The position numbers and the translations under genes are program-made. The notes beneath the pieces were generated by a model, which saw only the letters and a list, made by a program, of their open reading frames with translations, was not told where the DNA came from and searched no databases. Shown here one piece after another: positions 17,431 to 24,627 of a stretch of DNA of 42,511 nucleotides. The number at the start of each line of letters is the position of its first letter. Positions within the stretch are counted from its first letter, which is position 1. Source of the DNA: Xylophilus sp. (GTDB lineage: Bacteria > Pseudomonadota > Gammaproteobacteria > Burkholderiales > Burkholderiaceae_C); NCBI GenBank assembly GCA_009914555.1, contig WNDY01000039.1, positions 1 through 42,511 of the forward strand, given 5' to 3'.

Positions 17431-19667
17431 CTACTCCTTCCTTTCGATGTTTTGATGGAGCCTTTCGCGGTGATCGAGACGGCATCGCCGACCGCGATGC
17501 GCGTCAAGCGCCGGGCCGTGGCCTGGTCGATGGGCATAACCATGACCTCATCACCTCGCTTCAAGAGGGCCAGCGCCTGGCCCTCGATAGTCCTGGTGCC
17601 CTGGAATGAGAGCGCACCATCACCGGCAGTATATCGGGAATGCTTCGGTATATCGAAACCTTTTAGGCGCTTCGCCTCGCGCTCGGCGATGTACTTGTCG
17701 GCGGCGGCCACGCCCGGCGGCGTCGGGCTTACTCCTGTTCCTGGCCGAGAAATTCCCCGTCGCAGTGCGTGATCTGGTTGGGTTCCTTGCTGCTCCACGT
17801 GACGAGAAACATCACGCGGCAGTAGCACTTCACTTCCGCCGGCGATGCGAACCACACCGAGTTCGGACAGTGCTCGCAAACGGTGCTGGCTTTGGGGCGG
17901 CGGTTTTCTTCCAAGGCGTCCAACGTCGGGCTTCCGGTGGACGCTGGCGGCGTGAAGGCCGGCGTCGGCGCGGTCGCCTCTGCCGGCTGCTGGCCGGCCG
18001 TCGCCTGCTCGGGCGACGGCTGCGGCTCCGGTAGCGTGCTGGTCGGCAGCGGGCCGCTGTCCAGGGCCGCCAGCGCCGCGTCCAGCTCGTCCTCGATGCT
18101 CGGGTCTTTCGGTTCGCTCATGGGTGTTCTCCTTGTTCAAAAGCGCCTGCCGCCGGCTCTCAAGAGCCGGATCGGTGAAGGTGATGGGTAGCTGGGAATC
18201 GACGGCGGCGCGGATCATCTGCGCCTTGAACTCCACCGTGCCGTTGACGGTGATGCGGTTGCCGTAGCGTTGCATCGCCAGGCGCAGGGCTTCTTGCAGC
18301 CCTTCGCGCGTGGCCTCGCGGGAGACTTGCAGGCGGTCGCCGTCATCGCGCACGGCACTCATGCCGGCGCGGAAGATGATCGTCCCCTTCTTCGTGATGT
18401 TGTCCACCGCCGGCGCGTGGCCGGGCTTCGCCTGGCCTTCGCCCCGGATGGTGTTGCCCTTGAGGCCCTGGGCCGCCTCGCGGGCGCGCAGAGCGGCCAG
18501 GGCGTCGGCGCTGCCGCGCTGCGCCTCCTTCTTGAGCCAGTCGGCCCACGTGCGCCGGCTGTGTTCGGCGTACAGGGCGGTGCGCTCCTGCTGGAACTGC
18601 TTGTTGATCGCCTGGATTTCGCTGCGCAGGGCCTTGCTGGCCTGGGCGTACAGCAGCTTCTTGTTCGTGCGGCCCTCGCCGACTACCTTGATCGTGGCGC
18701 GGCGCAGGCGATTCGACCGCTTGGCCGCCTCGATCAGCCGATCCTTGCGATGGCGGGCGCGCTCCAGTGCCTGGCCGCGCGCCGTGGTCAAGCTCTGCTG
18801 CTCGGCCTTGTACTTCGCGTACAGCTCCACGGTGTTGACGCGGAGACGGATGGGGTCTTTTCGGTACTGCCGCTTCGCGGTGGTTTGTGCTTGCCGTTCG
18901 GGCGAAGCCTCGAACGGGCCAAGCCGCGCCTCCAGGCTCGGCTTGGAGAGGTCGCGGGCTACTGTGCTCGCCTTCACCATCGTTCCGTCGCCGGCCTCGA
19001 ACACGAGGCCATTGGCACGGACGCGCAGCTCCAGGCCGTTGTCGCGCATGACTTGGTGTAGCTCCTGCCAGGACTGCGCGCCCTTGATCTCGTCCAGGCA
19101 CTCGCGCTTGATCCATCCGACCAGGCTTTCCACGCCGGCATGCCGCTCCATGTCGGCGGCCCGGCCCTCCGCGCCGCGCTTGCGCGGCTCGTGGTTGTCG
19201 CGCTCCAGGCCGTAGTCGCGCTCCAGGGTCGTGCAGAGTTCCGCCAGCGCCCGGTGCGGGTAGTACGGCTCGTGCATCGTGTGCCGGGTCGGGTGAATCT
19301 TGTTGATGGCGATGTGGATGTGCAGGTTGTCGGTGTCGTTGTGGACGGCACTGATGCGCTGATGCTCGCCATAACCCAGCCCGGCGCAAATGCGTTCCTC
19401 AATCGCGCGCAAGGTGTCGGCGCTGGGCTGCTCGCCAGCCCGGAAGCTGACGATCAGGTGGTAGGTCTTGTCGCCCTTCGCGCGGGTGTTCGTGTGCTGG
19501 GTCGCCAGCACCTCCGTGATGGCGTCCTGGATGGAACCGGCCTCGCAGTTCGTGGCCTGCACCTGGCCCAGCCGGTGGTCTTTGCTTTGGGCGTCGGTGA
19601 TGTAGTTCGCCAGCCCGGCGAAGTCGCTTTTGCCAAGCGAGCGCATCGGCACGTGCTTGGCGATCAT
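17427..19667 (-). CDS. traI: TraI, IncP relaxase (MOB-P)
   Basis: A 746-aa relaxase that nicks oriT and stays bound to the 5' end of the transferred strand. The three RP4 motifs are at the same numbers: Tyr22 in 'LANYITDAQ' (covalent attachment), Ser74 in 'HLIVSFRAGE', and His116/His118 in 'DNLHIHIAINKIHP'. The C-terminal half is basic and less conserved, and it also encodes TraH in another frame. The start has a GGGAGG ribosome site. It lies 34 bp downstream of traJ, with a KorB operator in that gap. RP4 TraI is 732 aa. Confidence 0.97.
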   Translation of the reverse strand: MIAKHVPMRSLGKSDFAGLANYITDAQSKDHRLGQVQATNCEAGSIQDAITEVLATQHTNTRAKGDKTYHLIVSFRAGEQPSADTLRAIEERICAGLGYGEHQRISAVHNDTDNLHIHIAINKIHPTRHTMHEPYYPHRALAELCTTLERDYGLERDNHEPRKRGAEGRAADMERHAGVESLVGWIKRECLDEIKGAQSWQELHQVMRDNGLELRVRANGLVFEAGDGTMVKASTVARDLSKPSLEARLGPFEASPERQAQTTAKRQYRKDPIRLRVNTVELYAKYKAEQQSLTTARGQALERARHRKDRLIEAAKRSNRLRRATIKVVGEGRTNKKLLYAQASKALRSEIQAINKQFQQERTALYAEHSRRTWADWLKKEAQRGSADALAALRAREAAQGLKGNTIRGEGQAKPGHAPAVDNITKKGTIIFRAGMSAVRDDGDRLQVSREATREGLQEALRLAMQRYGNRITVNGTVEFKAQMIRAAVDSQLPITFTDPALESRRQALLNKENTHERTERPEHRGRAGRGAGGPGQRPAADQHATGAAAVARAGDGRPAAGRGDRADAGLHAASVHRKPDVGRLGRKPPPQSQHRLRALSELGVVRIAGGSEVLLPRDVSRHVEQQGTQPDHALRRGISRPGTGVSPTPPGVAAADKYIAEREAKRLKGFDIPKHSRYTAGDGALSFQGTRTIEGQALALLKRGDEVMVMPIDQATARRLTRIAVGDAVSITAKGSIKTSKGRSR
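17729..18121 (-). CDS. traH: TraH, oriT-complex stabiliser nested inside traI
   Basis: A 130-aa acidic protein encoded entirely within the 3' half of traI, in a different frame of the same strand. RP4 has the same nested arrangement with a 119-aa TraH, which is a strongly acidic protein that stabilises the TraI-TraJ-oriT complex. Here the N-terminal part is Asp/Glu/Leu rich (PSIEDELDAALAALDSG), the middle is Pro/Thr rich, and the C-terminus holds several Cys (CEHCPNSVW, KCYCRVM). An AAGGAGAA ribosome site lies upstream of the ATG at 18121, which supports real translation. Confidence 0.85.
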   Translation of the reverse strand: MSEPKDPSIEDELDAALAALDSGPLPTSTLPEPQPSPEQATAGQQPAEATAPTPAFTPPASTGSPTLDALEENRRPKASTVCEHCPNSVWFASPAEVKCYCRVMFLVTWSSKEPNQITHCDGEFLGQEQE

Positions 19668-19684
19668 GGCCGGCCTCCCGGCTT

Positions 19685-19697
19685 TTTAGCGGCTAAA
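19685..19697. promoter_or_regulatory. KorB operator between traJ and traI
   Basis: A perfect TTTAGCGGCTAAA in the 34-bp gap that separates traJ from traI. It could let KorB modulate relaxase expression within the operon. Confidence 0.85.
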
Positions 19698-19701
19698 AAG
19701 C

Positions 19702-20076
19702 TCAAGGCTCGGCCCTCGGCTGAACCACGGCTTTCATGATCCGGCTCATTTCGTCCTGGGTGGCCTCGATCCGGCCCAGCAGGGCCAGGATGGTCGCCTC
19801 GCCGAACTGGAGCGTTCGCACGTCATCGGTCAGCCAGAGCTTGAGCAGGCCGCCGAGCCGGCCAAGGTCGCCGTTGACGCGCACCAGCTCGCGGACGTGC
19901 TGGTAGTCCATGACGCCCTTGATCTGGTAGCCCTGGCCCACGTCGCGCAGGTAGCGCGCCACGCTGACGCCCGCCCTCTTGGCGTTCGCCTCGATCTCGT
20001 CTTTCTCTTCGGGGAACACCGGCACCCGCAGGTGCTGCCGCCGCCGGCGGCCGTGCTCCTTCTCGTCGTTCTCCAT
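19702..20076 (-). CDS. traJ: TraJ, oriT-recognition protein
   Basis: A 124-aa DNA-binding protein, nearly the same length as RP4 TraJ. It binds the arm of the oriT inverted repeat nearest the nic site and recruits TraI. The N-terminus is basic (HGRRRRQHLRVPVFPEEKDEIEANAKRAGVSVARYLRDVG), which resembles a ribbon-helix-helix with the strand 'HLRVPVF'. The start is an ATG at 20076; the ribosome site is weak (GCGAGGC). It is the first gene of the leftward tra operon, transcribed from the oriT region and divergent from traK. Confidence 0.94.
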   Translation of the reverse strand: MENDEKEHGRRRRQHLRVPVFPEEKDEIEANAKRAGVSVARYLRDVGQGYQIKGVMDYQHVRELVRVNGDLGRLGGLLKLWLTDDVRTLQFGEATILALLGRIEATQDEMSRIMKAVVQPRAEP

Positions 20077-20152
20077 GCCTCGCCTCGTCTGTCGTGCCGG
20101 CGGTAGCCGGCTGCCTCGCAGAGCAGGATGACCCGTTGAGCGCCCCCGGCGC

Positions 20153-20253
20153 GAATAAGGGGCAGTGAAGATAGATAACCGGCTCGCCGGTTAGCTAACT
20201 TCACACATCCTGCCCGCCTTACGGCGTTAATAACACCAAGGAAAGTCTACACC
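20153..20253. other. oriT: Origin of transfer (oriT) with nic site
   Basis: The IncP oriT core is recognised directly. A pair of 19-bp inverted arms (20165-20183 and 20186-20204, two mismatches, 2-base loop) is the TraJ-binding repeat. Next comes the relaxase site CACATCCTG^CCCG, which gives nic between 20212 and 20213. A conserved CACCAAGGAAAGTCTACAC block (20235-20253) closes the core. The arrangement between divergent traJ and traK is the same as in RP4, and transfer would proceed from the nick on the displayed strand. Confidence 0.93.
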
Positions 20254-20449
20254 AGTCACTACGATTTATCCGCAACTATCGCGCTATCAGACCACAAAAG
20301 CAGCAACGGATATAGCGAAACCCGCGACAATGGCCCATAATGCCGCTGTCGAAGCGTGCCAATGCACGCCGATAGCGGACTTTTTGCGTTTCCGTAGCGC
20401 CGCTTAGTAGCGTTACATTTGCGACGAGAGGATTAGATGGACGAACACG
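20254..20449 (+). promoter_or_regulatory. traK leader and TraK-binding region
   Basis: A 196-bp A+T-richer stretch between the oriT core and traK. In RP4 this part holds the intrinsically bent TraK-binding site and the traK promoter. I could not set a convincing -35/-10 pair. A 14-codon reading frame begins at ATG 20436 with GAGAGG at 20426-20431, better placed than any ribosome site for traK itself, and overlaps the traK start at 20450. Confidence 0.55.
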
Positions 20450-20851
20450 ATGCCAAAGACCTACCCCGAAGAGCTGGCTGAATGGGTGAAGGGACGGGAA
20501 GCCAAGAAGCCGCGCCAGGACAAGCACGTGGTCGCGTTCCTGGCCGTCAAGAGCGACGTGCAAGCGGCGCTCGATGCGGGCTATGCGATGAAAACGATCT
20601 GGGAGCACATGAAGGAAACCGGCCGGCTGCGCTGTCGGTACGAAACCTTCACCCAGCACGTGAAGCGGTACATCAAGGCCGTGCCGGTCATTGCTGCGCC
20701 GGCTCCTGCGACTTCCCCGGACAGCCAGGCCAAGGGCGCGAAGCCCAATCCGAAGGCCGCCCCACCGGCCTCGGAACCCCCTAAGAGTGAACCGCCCAAG
20801 ATCGGCGGCTTCACGTTTGACGCGACTCCAAAGAAAGAGGATTTACTGTAA
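20450..20851 (+). CDS. traK: TraK, oriT-binding protein
   Basis: A 133-aa basic protein that in RP4 wraps the leading side of oriT and aids relaxosome formation. The N-terminus 'MPKTYPEELAEWVKGREAKKPRQDKHVVAFLAVKSDV' agrees closely with what I recall of RP4 TraK. Residues 48-75 ('GYAMKTIWEHMKETGRLRCRYETF') look like a helix-turn-helix. The C-terminal third is Pro/Ala/Lys rich. The stop TAA overlaps the traL ATG by one base (TAATG). It is the first gene of the rightward traKLM operon. Confidence 0.94.
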   Translation: MPKTYPEELAEWVKGREAKKPRQDKHVVAFLAVKSDVQAALDAGYAMKTIWEHMKETGRLRCRYETFTQHVKRYIKAVPVIAAPAPATSPDSQAKGAKPNPKAAPPASEPPKSEPPKIGGFTFDATPKKEDLL

Positions 20852-21576
20852 TGGCAAAAATTCACATGGTTCTGCAAGGCAAGGGCGGCGTCGGCAAGTC
20901 GATGATCGCGGCCACCATCGCGCAGTACAAAGCCGGCAAGGGACAGAAGCCGCTTTGCATCGACACCGATCCGGTGAACGCGACGTTCGAGGGCTACAAA
21001 GCCCTGAACGTGCGCCGGCTCAACATCATGGACGGCGACGAGATCAACACCCGGAACTTCGATGCCCTGGTCGAGATGATCGCGTCGGCCGAGGGCGACG
21101 TCATCATCGACAACGGGGCCAGCTCCTTCGTGCCGCTGTCGCACTACCTCATCAGCAACCAGGTGCCCGCGCTGCTCCAGGACATGGGCCACGAACTCGT
21201 GGTGCATACGGTTGTGACCGGCGGCCAGGCTCTGGTGGACACGGTGAGCGGCTTTTCCCAGCTCGCCAGCCAGTTTCCCGCCGAATGCCTGTTCGTGGTC
21301 TGGCTGAACCCGTATTGGGGGCCAATCGAGCACGAGGGCAAGGGGTTCGAGCAGTTGAAGGCGTACACGGCCAACAAGGGCCGTGTGTCGGCCATCATCC
21401 AGATTCCGGCGCTGAAAGAGGAAACCTACGGCCGCGACTTCGCCGAAATGCTCCAGGATCGGCGCACCTTTGATGAGGCCCTGGCCGATTCGGCGCTCAC
21501 GATCATGACGCGGCAGCGGCTCAAGATCGTGAAAACCCAGCTCTTCGCCCAGCTCGAAAACGCGGCGGTGCTCTGA
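20851..21576 (+). CDS. traL: TraL, ParA-like ATPase of the tra region
   Basis: A 241-aa cytoplasmic ATPase of the MinD/ParA superfamily. The deviant Walker A is 'GKGGVGKS' at residues 10-17; 'CIDTDPVNATFEGY' near 37-50 and 'DVIIDNGASSFVPL' near 88-101 follow. This matches IncP TraL. Its role is not well defined; it may help to place or energise the transfer apparatus and is required or stimulatory in RP4 mutants. The gene is coupled to traK and traM by one-base overlaps. Confidence 0.93.
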   Translation: MAKIHMVLQGKGGVGKSMIAATIAQYKAGKGQKPLCIDTDPVNATFEGYKALNVRRLNIMDGDEINTRNFDALVEMIASAEGDVIIDNGASSFVPLSHYLISNQVPALLQDMGHELVVHTVVTGGQALVDTVSGFSQLASQFPAECLFVVWLNPYWGPIEHEGKGFEQLKAYTANKGRVSAIIQIPALKEETYGRDFAEMLQDRRTFDEALADSALTIMTRQRLKIVKTQLFAQLENAAVL

Positions 21577-22016
21577 TGGCGACCGACGACAAGATCGAGG
21601 AGCTGATACGGGAGATCGCGGCCAAGCACGGCATCGCCGTGGGCCGCGACGATCCGATCTTGATCCTCCAGACCATCAACATGAAGCTGATGCAGGACAG
21701 CGCATCGGCCCAGCAGGAAATCCTGGACGCCTTCAAGTCGGAACTGGAGTCCATCGCCCACCGATGGGGTGATGACGCCAAGGGAAAGGCGGAAAGGACG
21801 CTCAACGCGGCGCTGGCGGCCAGCAAGGACGCCATGACGCGGGGGATGCAGGAGGGCGCGAAGGCGGCCGCCGAGGCCGTGCGGCGCGAGGTTGAGGCGG
21901 TGACGGCGCAGCTCGTCGCGCCGATCCGCGAGGCGCGGCGCGTCGCCATGATGAACATGGTCGCGGCCGGCATGGCGGTTGTGGCCGCCGGCCTGGCCCT
22001 GTGGGCCTCGCTGTAG
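21576..22016 (+). CDS. traM: TraM, tra-region membrane protein
   Basis: A 146-aa protein, almost the RP4 TraM length. It begins with a charged helix (DDKIEELIREIAAKHG), continues with an Ala-rich amphipathic segment that probably forms a coiled coil (65-120), and ends in one hydrophobic helix 'MMNMVAAGMAVVAAGLALWASL', a C-terminal membrane anchor. Its ATG overlaps the traL stop by one base. In RP4, TraM supports efficient transfer with TraL. The coding sequence holds one copy of the 16-bp ACGCCAAGGGAAAGGC repeat at 21775-21790. Confidence 0.9.
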   Translation: MATDDKIEELIREIAAKHGIAVGRDDPILILQTINMKLMQDSASAQQEILDAFKSELESIAHRWGDDAKGKAERTLNAALAASKDAMTRGMQEGAKAAAEAVRREVEAVTAQLVAPIREARRVAMMNMVAAGMAVVAAGLALWASL

Positions 22017-22027
22017 ATGGCGATGCG

Positions 22028-22188
22028 GGATCTCATCGTCAGAACTGGCGATGGTCGACCGCGCCGGCGGCATCGCCAGGTTCGGCGATGCTGGCCAGCG
22101 CCCGGCATCGTCGCCGGTGACGATGCTGCAGGACGGCCCGCCAGGCCCCTCGGCGGGGCATCCCTCGCCAGAAGTGGCGAGGCTCGAG
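22028..22188. repeat. Hairpin repeat cluster 3 (4 units)
   Basis: Units are at 22034-22053, 22070-22090, 22105-22125 and 22163-22182. Punctuation is GGATCTC (22028), GTCGAC (22054), CTGCAG (22126) and CTCGAG (22183), the same order as in clusters 2 and 5. The last two units show compensating base changes in both arms. It fills the gap between traM and the kfrC terminator. Confidence 0.85.
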
Positions 22189-22214
22189 AAAAAAGCCCGG
22201 CAACCGCCGGGCTT
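22189..22214 (-). terminator. Rho-independent terminator of kfrC
   Basis: On the minus strand an 8-bp stem AAGCCCGG/CCGGGCTT (22207-22214 with 22193-22200) is followed by a T run (complement of A at 22189-22194). The stem lies only four bases beyond the kfrC stop codon and directly joins hairpin cluster 3. Confidence 0.85.
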
Positions 22215-22218
22215 CGTT

Positions 22219-22872
22219 TTATGCGGGCCTGGCTGACAGGCCCAAGGACTGCGATCTTCCTGGCCGCTCCTGGGCCTGGGATTGCTTGCGCTCCTGCTCC
22301 TGCTTGCGCATCAGCAGCTCATGCCGGCGGGCGGCCTCGCGCATGGCATCCCAATCGGACGCCAGTTCGGGGTTCTCGGCGCGCATCTTGCGCGTCGCCA
22401 GCTCTTCGATCTTCGGCGAGTGCAGGCCCATGCCCTCCTTGATCTCGCGGACGGCCTCCAGGCGCGCGTGAAGGGTCTGCAAGCGGGCCTGCTGCTGCGC
22501 CTGCTGGTTTTGCCAGGCTCGCTTAGAGCCGGGCAAGGACAGTCGGCCAGGCGCGGACGCCTGGGTCTGCTGCAAGCGGGCCTGCTGCCGGTCGATCAGG
22601 TTTTCTAGCCTGTCCTCGATGTGCTCCACCTGGTCGTGCTTGGCCTGCACGTAGAGCGCCAGGGTTTCGGGATAGGACTGCTCGACCGGGGCCGCCTCTA
22701 GGGTGGCCTGCTGCTCGATCTCGGCCGCCTGGGCGGTCTCCAGCAAGTCGGCTCCGGTTTCCTCGCGCGAAGCGCCGAAGGCGGCACCGCCGAGGGTGGC
22801 CGGCGCGCTGACGCGGGCCGGCTTCGTGGCGCGGCTCTCGGTGCCGCTGCCGGGGATGGTGAGTCGTTTCAA
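22219..22872 (-). CDS. kfrC: KfrC, coiled-coil protein of the kfr operon
   Basis: A 217-aa protein with an Ala/Thr-rich N-terminus and a long Gln-, Glu- and Arg-rich helical middle (about residues 65-210), which should form coiled coils. It corresponds to KfrC (upf54.4 in RK2), part of the kfrABC set that supports stable maintenance in IncP-1 beta plasmids, where KfrA, KfrB and KfrC interact. The ribosome site AGGAGGC precedes the ATG. A perfect KorB operator lies 13 bp upstream, between kfrB and kfrC. The function is inferred from family and position. Confidence 0.85.
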   Translation of the reverse strand: MKRLTIPGSGTESRATKPARVSAPATLGGAAFGASREETGADLLETAQAAEIEQQATLEAAPVEQSYPETLALYVQAKHDQVEHIEDRLENLIDRQQARLQQTQASAPGRLSLPGSKRAWQNQQAQQQARLQTLHARLEAVREIKEGMGLHSPKIEELATRKMRAENPELASDWDAMREAARRHELLMRKQEQERKQSQAQERPGRSQSLGLSARPA

Positions 22873-22885
22873 GGCGTGCCTCCTT

Positions 22886-22898
22886 TTTAGCCGCTAAA
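22886..22898. promoter_or_regulatory. KorB operator upstream of kfrC
   Basis: A perfect TTTAGCCGCTAAA in the 27-bp gap between kfrB and kfrC. Confidence 0.85.
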
Positions 22899-22899
22899 G

Positions 22900-23247
22900 C
22901 TACATGGAGCGCCCCCGCGTCAGTTTCGGGGCCTCTGCGGCAACCGCCGCCTTGCCCTGGTCGTTGTAGCTGATGCTTTTCGCGCTCCCGATTTCAGGTA
23001 CTTTATCGAAATCTGACCGAGCGTGCATGACAAAGTTCTTGCCGATCTGCTGGTACACGTTGGTGGCGTCGGCGTGAACGATCACGCCGGCGTGGGTCTG
23101 CTTCTTGTCGGCCGCTTGGGCCGTGTACAGGTTGTAGATGCCGGGCTTCAACGCACCCGCCTTGTCTACTTTCTGATTCGTCCAAGCGCCGTCCTTTTCG
23201 GCCTGAACGATGCGCTGACCGTTCATGACCAAGAGGCGTTCTTTCAT
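22900..23247 (-). CDS. kfrB: KfrB, small kfr operon protein
   Basis: A 115-aa protein that belongs to the KfrB domain family (upf54.8 in RK2). The conserved part is 'LKPGIYNLYTAQAADKKQTHAGVIVHADATNVYQQIGKNFVMHARSDF', near residues 32-80, a small alpha/beta domain also found at the C-terminus of some larger plasmid proteins. KfrB interacts with KfrA in plasmid maintenance. TAGGAG precedes the ATG at 23247. It lies downstream of kfrA after a 170-bp gap that contains a terminator, so it may be expressed at lower level or from its own promoter. Confidence 0.85.
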   Translation of the reverse strand: MKERLLVMNGQRIVQAEKDGAWTNQKVDKAGALKPGIYNLYTAQAADKKQTHAGVIVHADATNVYQQIGKNFVMHARSDFDKVPEIGSAKSISYNDQGKAAVAAEAPKLTRGRSM

Positions 23248-23315
23248 CGGGCACTCCTATGGTTGCCGTGGTTCTCAAAAGGGTGATGGTGGCCCCATGC
23301 AAGCCGCGCTCCAAC

Positions 23316-23348
23316 AAAAAAGCCGACCTCGGCAAAGCGAGGCCGGCT
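23316..23348 (-). terminator. Terminator between kfrA and kfrB
   Basis: On the minus strand an 11-bp stem with one mismatch (23338-23348 with 23321-23331) is followed by T residues (complement of the A run 23316-23321). It should end or attenuate kfrA transcription before kfrB. Confidence 0.75.
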
Positions 23349-23417
23349 CTTCCCTGCGGCCGGAATGTGCGTTTTGTCAGGGTTCCAGGGTAATTTTAAG
23401 GAAAACCAACCGATTTA

Positions 23418-24449
23418 TCAGGTCTTTTTGCGTCCGCCGCTGGTCGGATCAGCCGGCCGGCCTTGTGCCATGACGGTTTCCAGGGCCTCCAGCCGGCCGC
23501 GAAGCCCGGCCGCTTCCTCGCGGGCCTGGGCGGCGTCGCGCTTCGCCTGGTCGCGCTCGCCCTGGGCGGCGGTCAGCCGCTCGGCCTGGCGGTGCGCCTC
23601 GGCCGCCATCGTCTTGCGCTGCTCCTGGTGGGCCTGCTCGGCCGCTTCGGCCTTGGCCTGCACCTTCACCAGTTCGGCGCGCACCTGGTCGCGCTCGGCG
23701 GCCGCCGCCTCGGTGGCCTTCCGCTGCTCGGCCTGAGCCGCCCGCGCCTGGTCGGCTGACTGGTTTGCCCGTTCCAGGTCGGCGCGCAGCTCGCCGGCGC
23801 GGCGCTCGATCTCGGCGGTTCGGCTGTTCGCGGCCGCCAGGTCGGCCCGCAGGGCCTCCACCTGGTCGGCGCTGGCCGTCGCCTTCTCCTGGGCCTTGTC
23901 GCGCTCTGCGCGCGCTTGGCGGGCTTCCTGGTGGGCGTGATCCAGCTCCGTGCGCAGTTCGCCGGCCCTGGCCTCGGCCGTGGCCGCGCGCTCGCTGGCC
24001 GCCGCCAGCTTGCCGCGCAGTTCGTCGGCCTCGCCCTTGGCGGCCGCTTCTACGCCCTCCAGGGCCGCGATCCGGGCCTTGGCCTCGTCCAGCTCGCCGG
24101 TGAGCTGGTCGGCCAGCTCTGCGGCTTCCTGGCGCGCTGCTTCCGTCTCCTGACGCACGGCCTCCAGCGCCTCGCGCTCGGCGGCCAGGCGGTTGTTCGC
24201 CATTTCCAGGGCGACGGCCCACAAGTCGCCGCCAAGCTCGGACAGCTTGTCGGTGATCGCCTGCGGGGCCGGCTCGCGGATCGGCGCGGCCTGGCTGGCC
24301 TTCCGTGCGCGCCACTCGTTCATCGCCTCGCTGATGGTGGTGAAGCTGCCGCTGCCGAGCTGCTTGCGCACGTTCGCCAGCGTGGGGTTCTGGCCGGCCG
24401 CGTCCAGCTCGTCGGCCACCGCAAATATCTGCTCCTTCGAGATTGCCAT
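23418..24449 (-). CDS. kfrA: KfrA, coiled-coil DNA-binding regulator
   Basis: A 343-aa protein. The N-terminal 80 residues form a helix-turn-helix domain ('SKEQIFAVADELDAAGQNPTLANVRKQLGSGSFTTISEAMNEWRA'), and the rest is an almost unbroken Ala/Glu/Arg/Gln coiled coil with a basic tail. R751 KfrA has essentially the same length; it represses its own promoter and adds to plasmid stability. The start ATG at 24449 follows GAAAGGAGG. A 14-bp perfect inverted repeat at 24469-24507 just upstream is the likely KfrA operator, and a KorB site lies further upstream at 24536. Confidence 0.93.
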   Translation of the reverse strand: MAISKEQIFAVADELDAAGQNPTLANVRKQLGSGSFTTISEAMNEWRARKASQAAPIREPAPQAITDKLSELGGDLWAVALEMANNRLAAEREALEAVRQETEAARQEAAELADQLTGELDEAKARIAALEGVEAAAKGEADELRGKLAAASERAATAEARAGELRTELDHAHQEARQARAERDKAQEKATASADQVEALRADLAAANSRTAEIERRAGELRADLERANQSADQARAAQAEQRKATEAAAAERDQVRAELVKVQAKAEAAEQAHQEQRKTMAAEAHRQAERLTAAQGERDQAKRDAAQAREEAAGLRGRLEALETVMAQGRPADPTSGGRKKT

Positions 24450-24468
24450 GTCGGGCCTCCTTTCGGCC

Positions 24469-24507
24469 GTTGTATGTTGTAGCGTGTAGCATACTACAAC
24501 ATACAAC
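24469..24507. promoter_or_regulatory. KfrA operator (long inverted repeat) at the kfrA promoter
   Basis: Perfect 14-bp arms GTTGTATGTTGTAG (24469-24482) and its complement (24494-24507) with an 11-base spacer, 20 bp upstream of the kfrA start. Each arm also contains a tandem TTGTA repeat. This is the expected place for KfrA autoregulation. Confidence 0.8.
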
Positions 24508-24535
24508 ACTACACAAGCGGTTTAGGTGAACTTTT

Positions 24536-24548
24536 TTTAGCCGCTAAA
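24536..24548. promoter_or_regulatory. KorB operator upstream of kfrA
   Basis: A perfect TTTAGCCGCTAAA between the KfrA operator and the korB terminator, so both KorB and KfrA can act on kfrA transcription. Confidence 0.87.
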
Positions 24549-24557
24549 ACGCGGACG

Positions 24558-24584
24558 AAAAAAAGCCCCGCTCGATGGCGGGGC
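24558..24584 (-). terminator. Rho-independent terminator of the korA-incC-korB operon
   Basis: On the minus strand a GCCCCGC/GCGGGGC stem (24578-24584 with 24565-24571) is followed by seven T (complement of 24558-24564), 43 bp after the korB stop. Confidence 0.87.
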
Positions 24585-24627
24585 GATGGGTGGGGGTCGG
24601 TGGTCGGCGTGCCCGGCGCGGGGCGCG

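Noticed and set aside
15877..17772. A 631-codon open frame on the plus strand opposite traG
   Set aside because: Shadow of traG, which has clear Walker motifs in the other strand.
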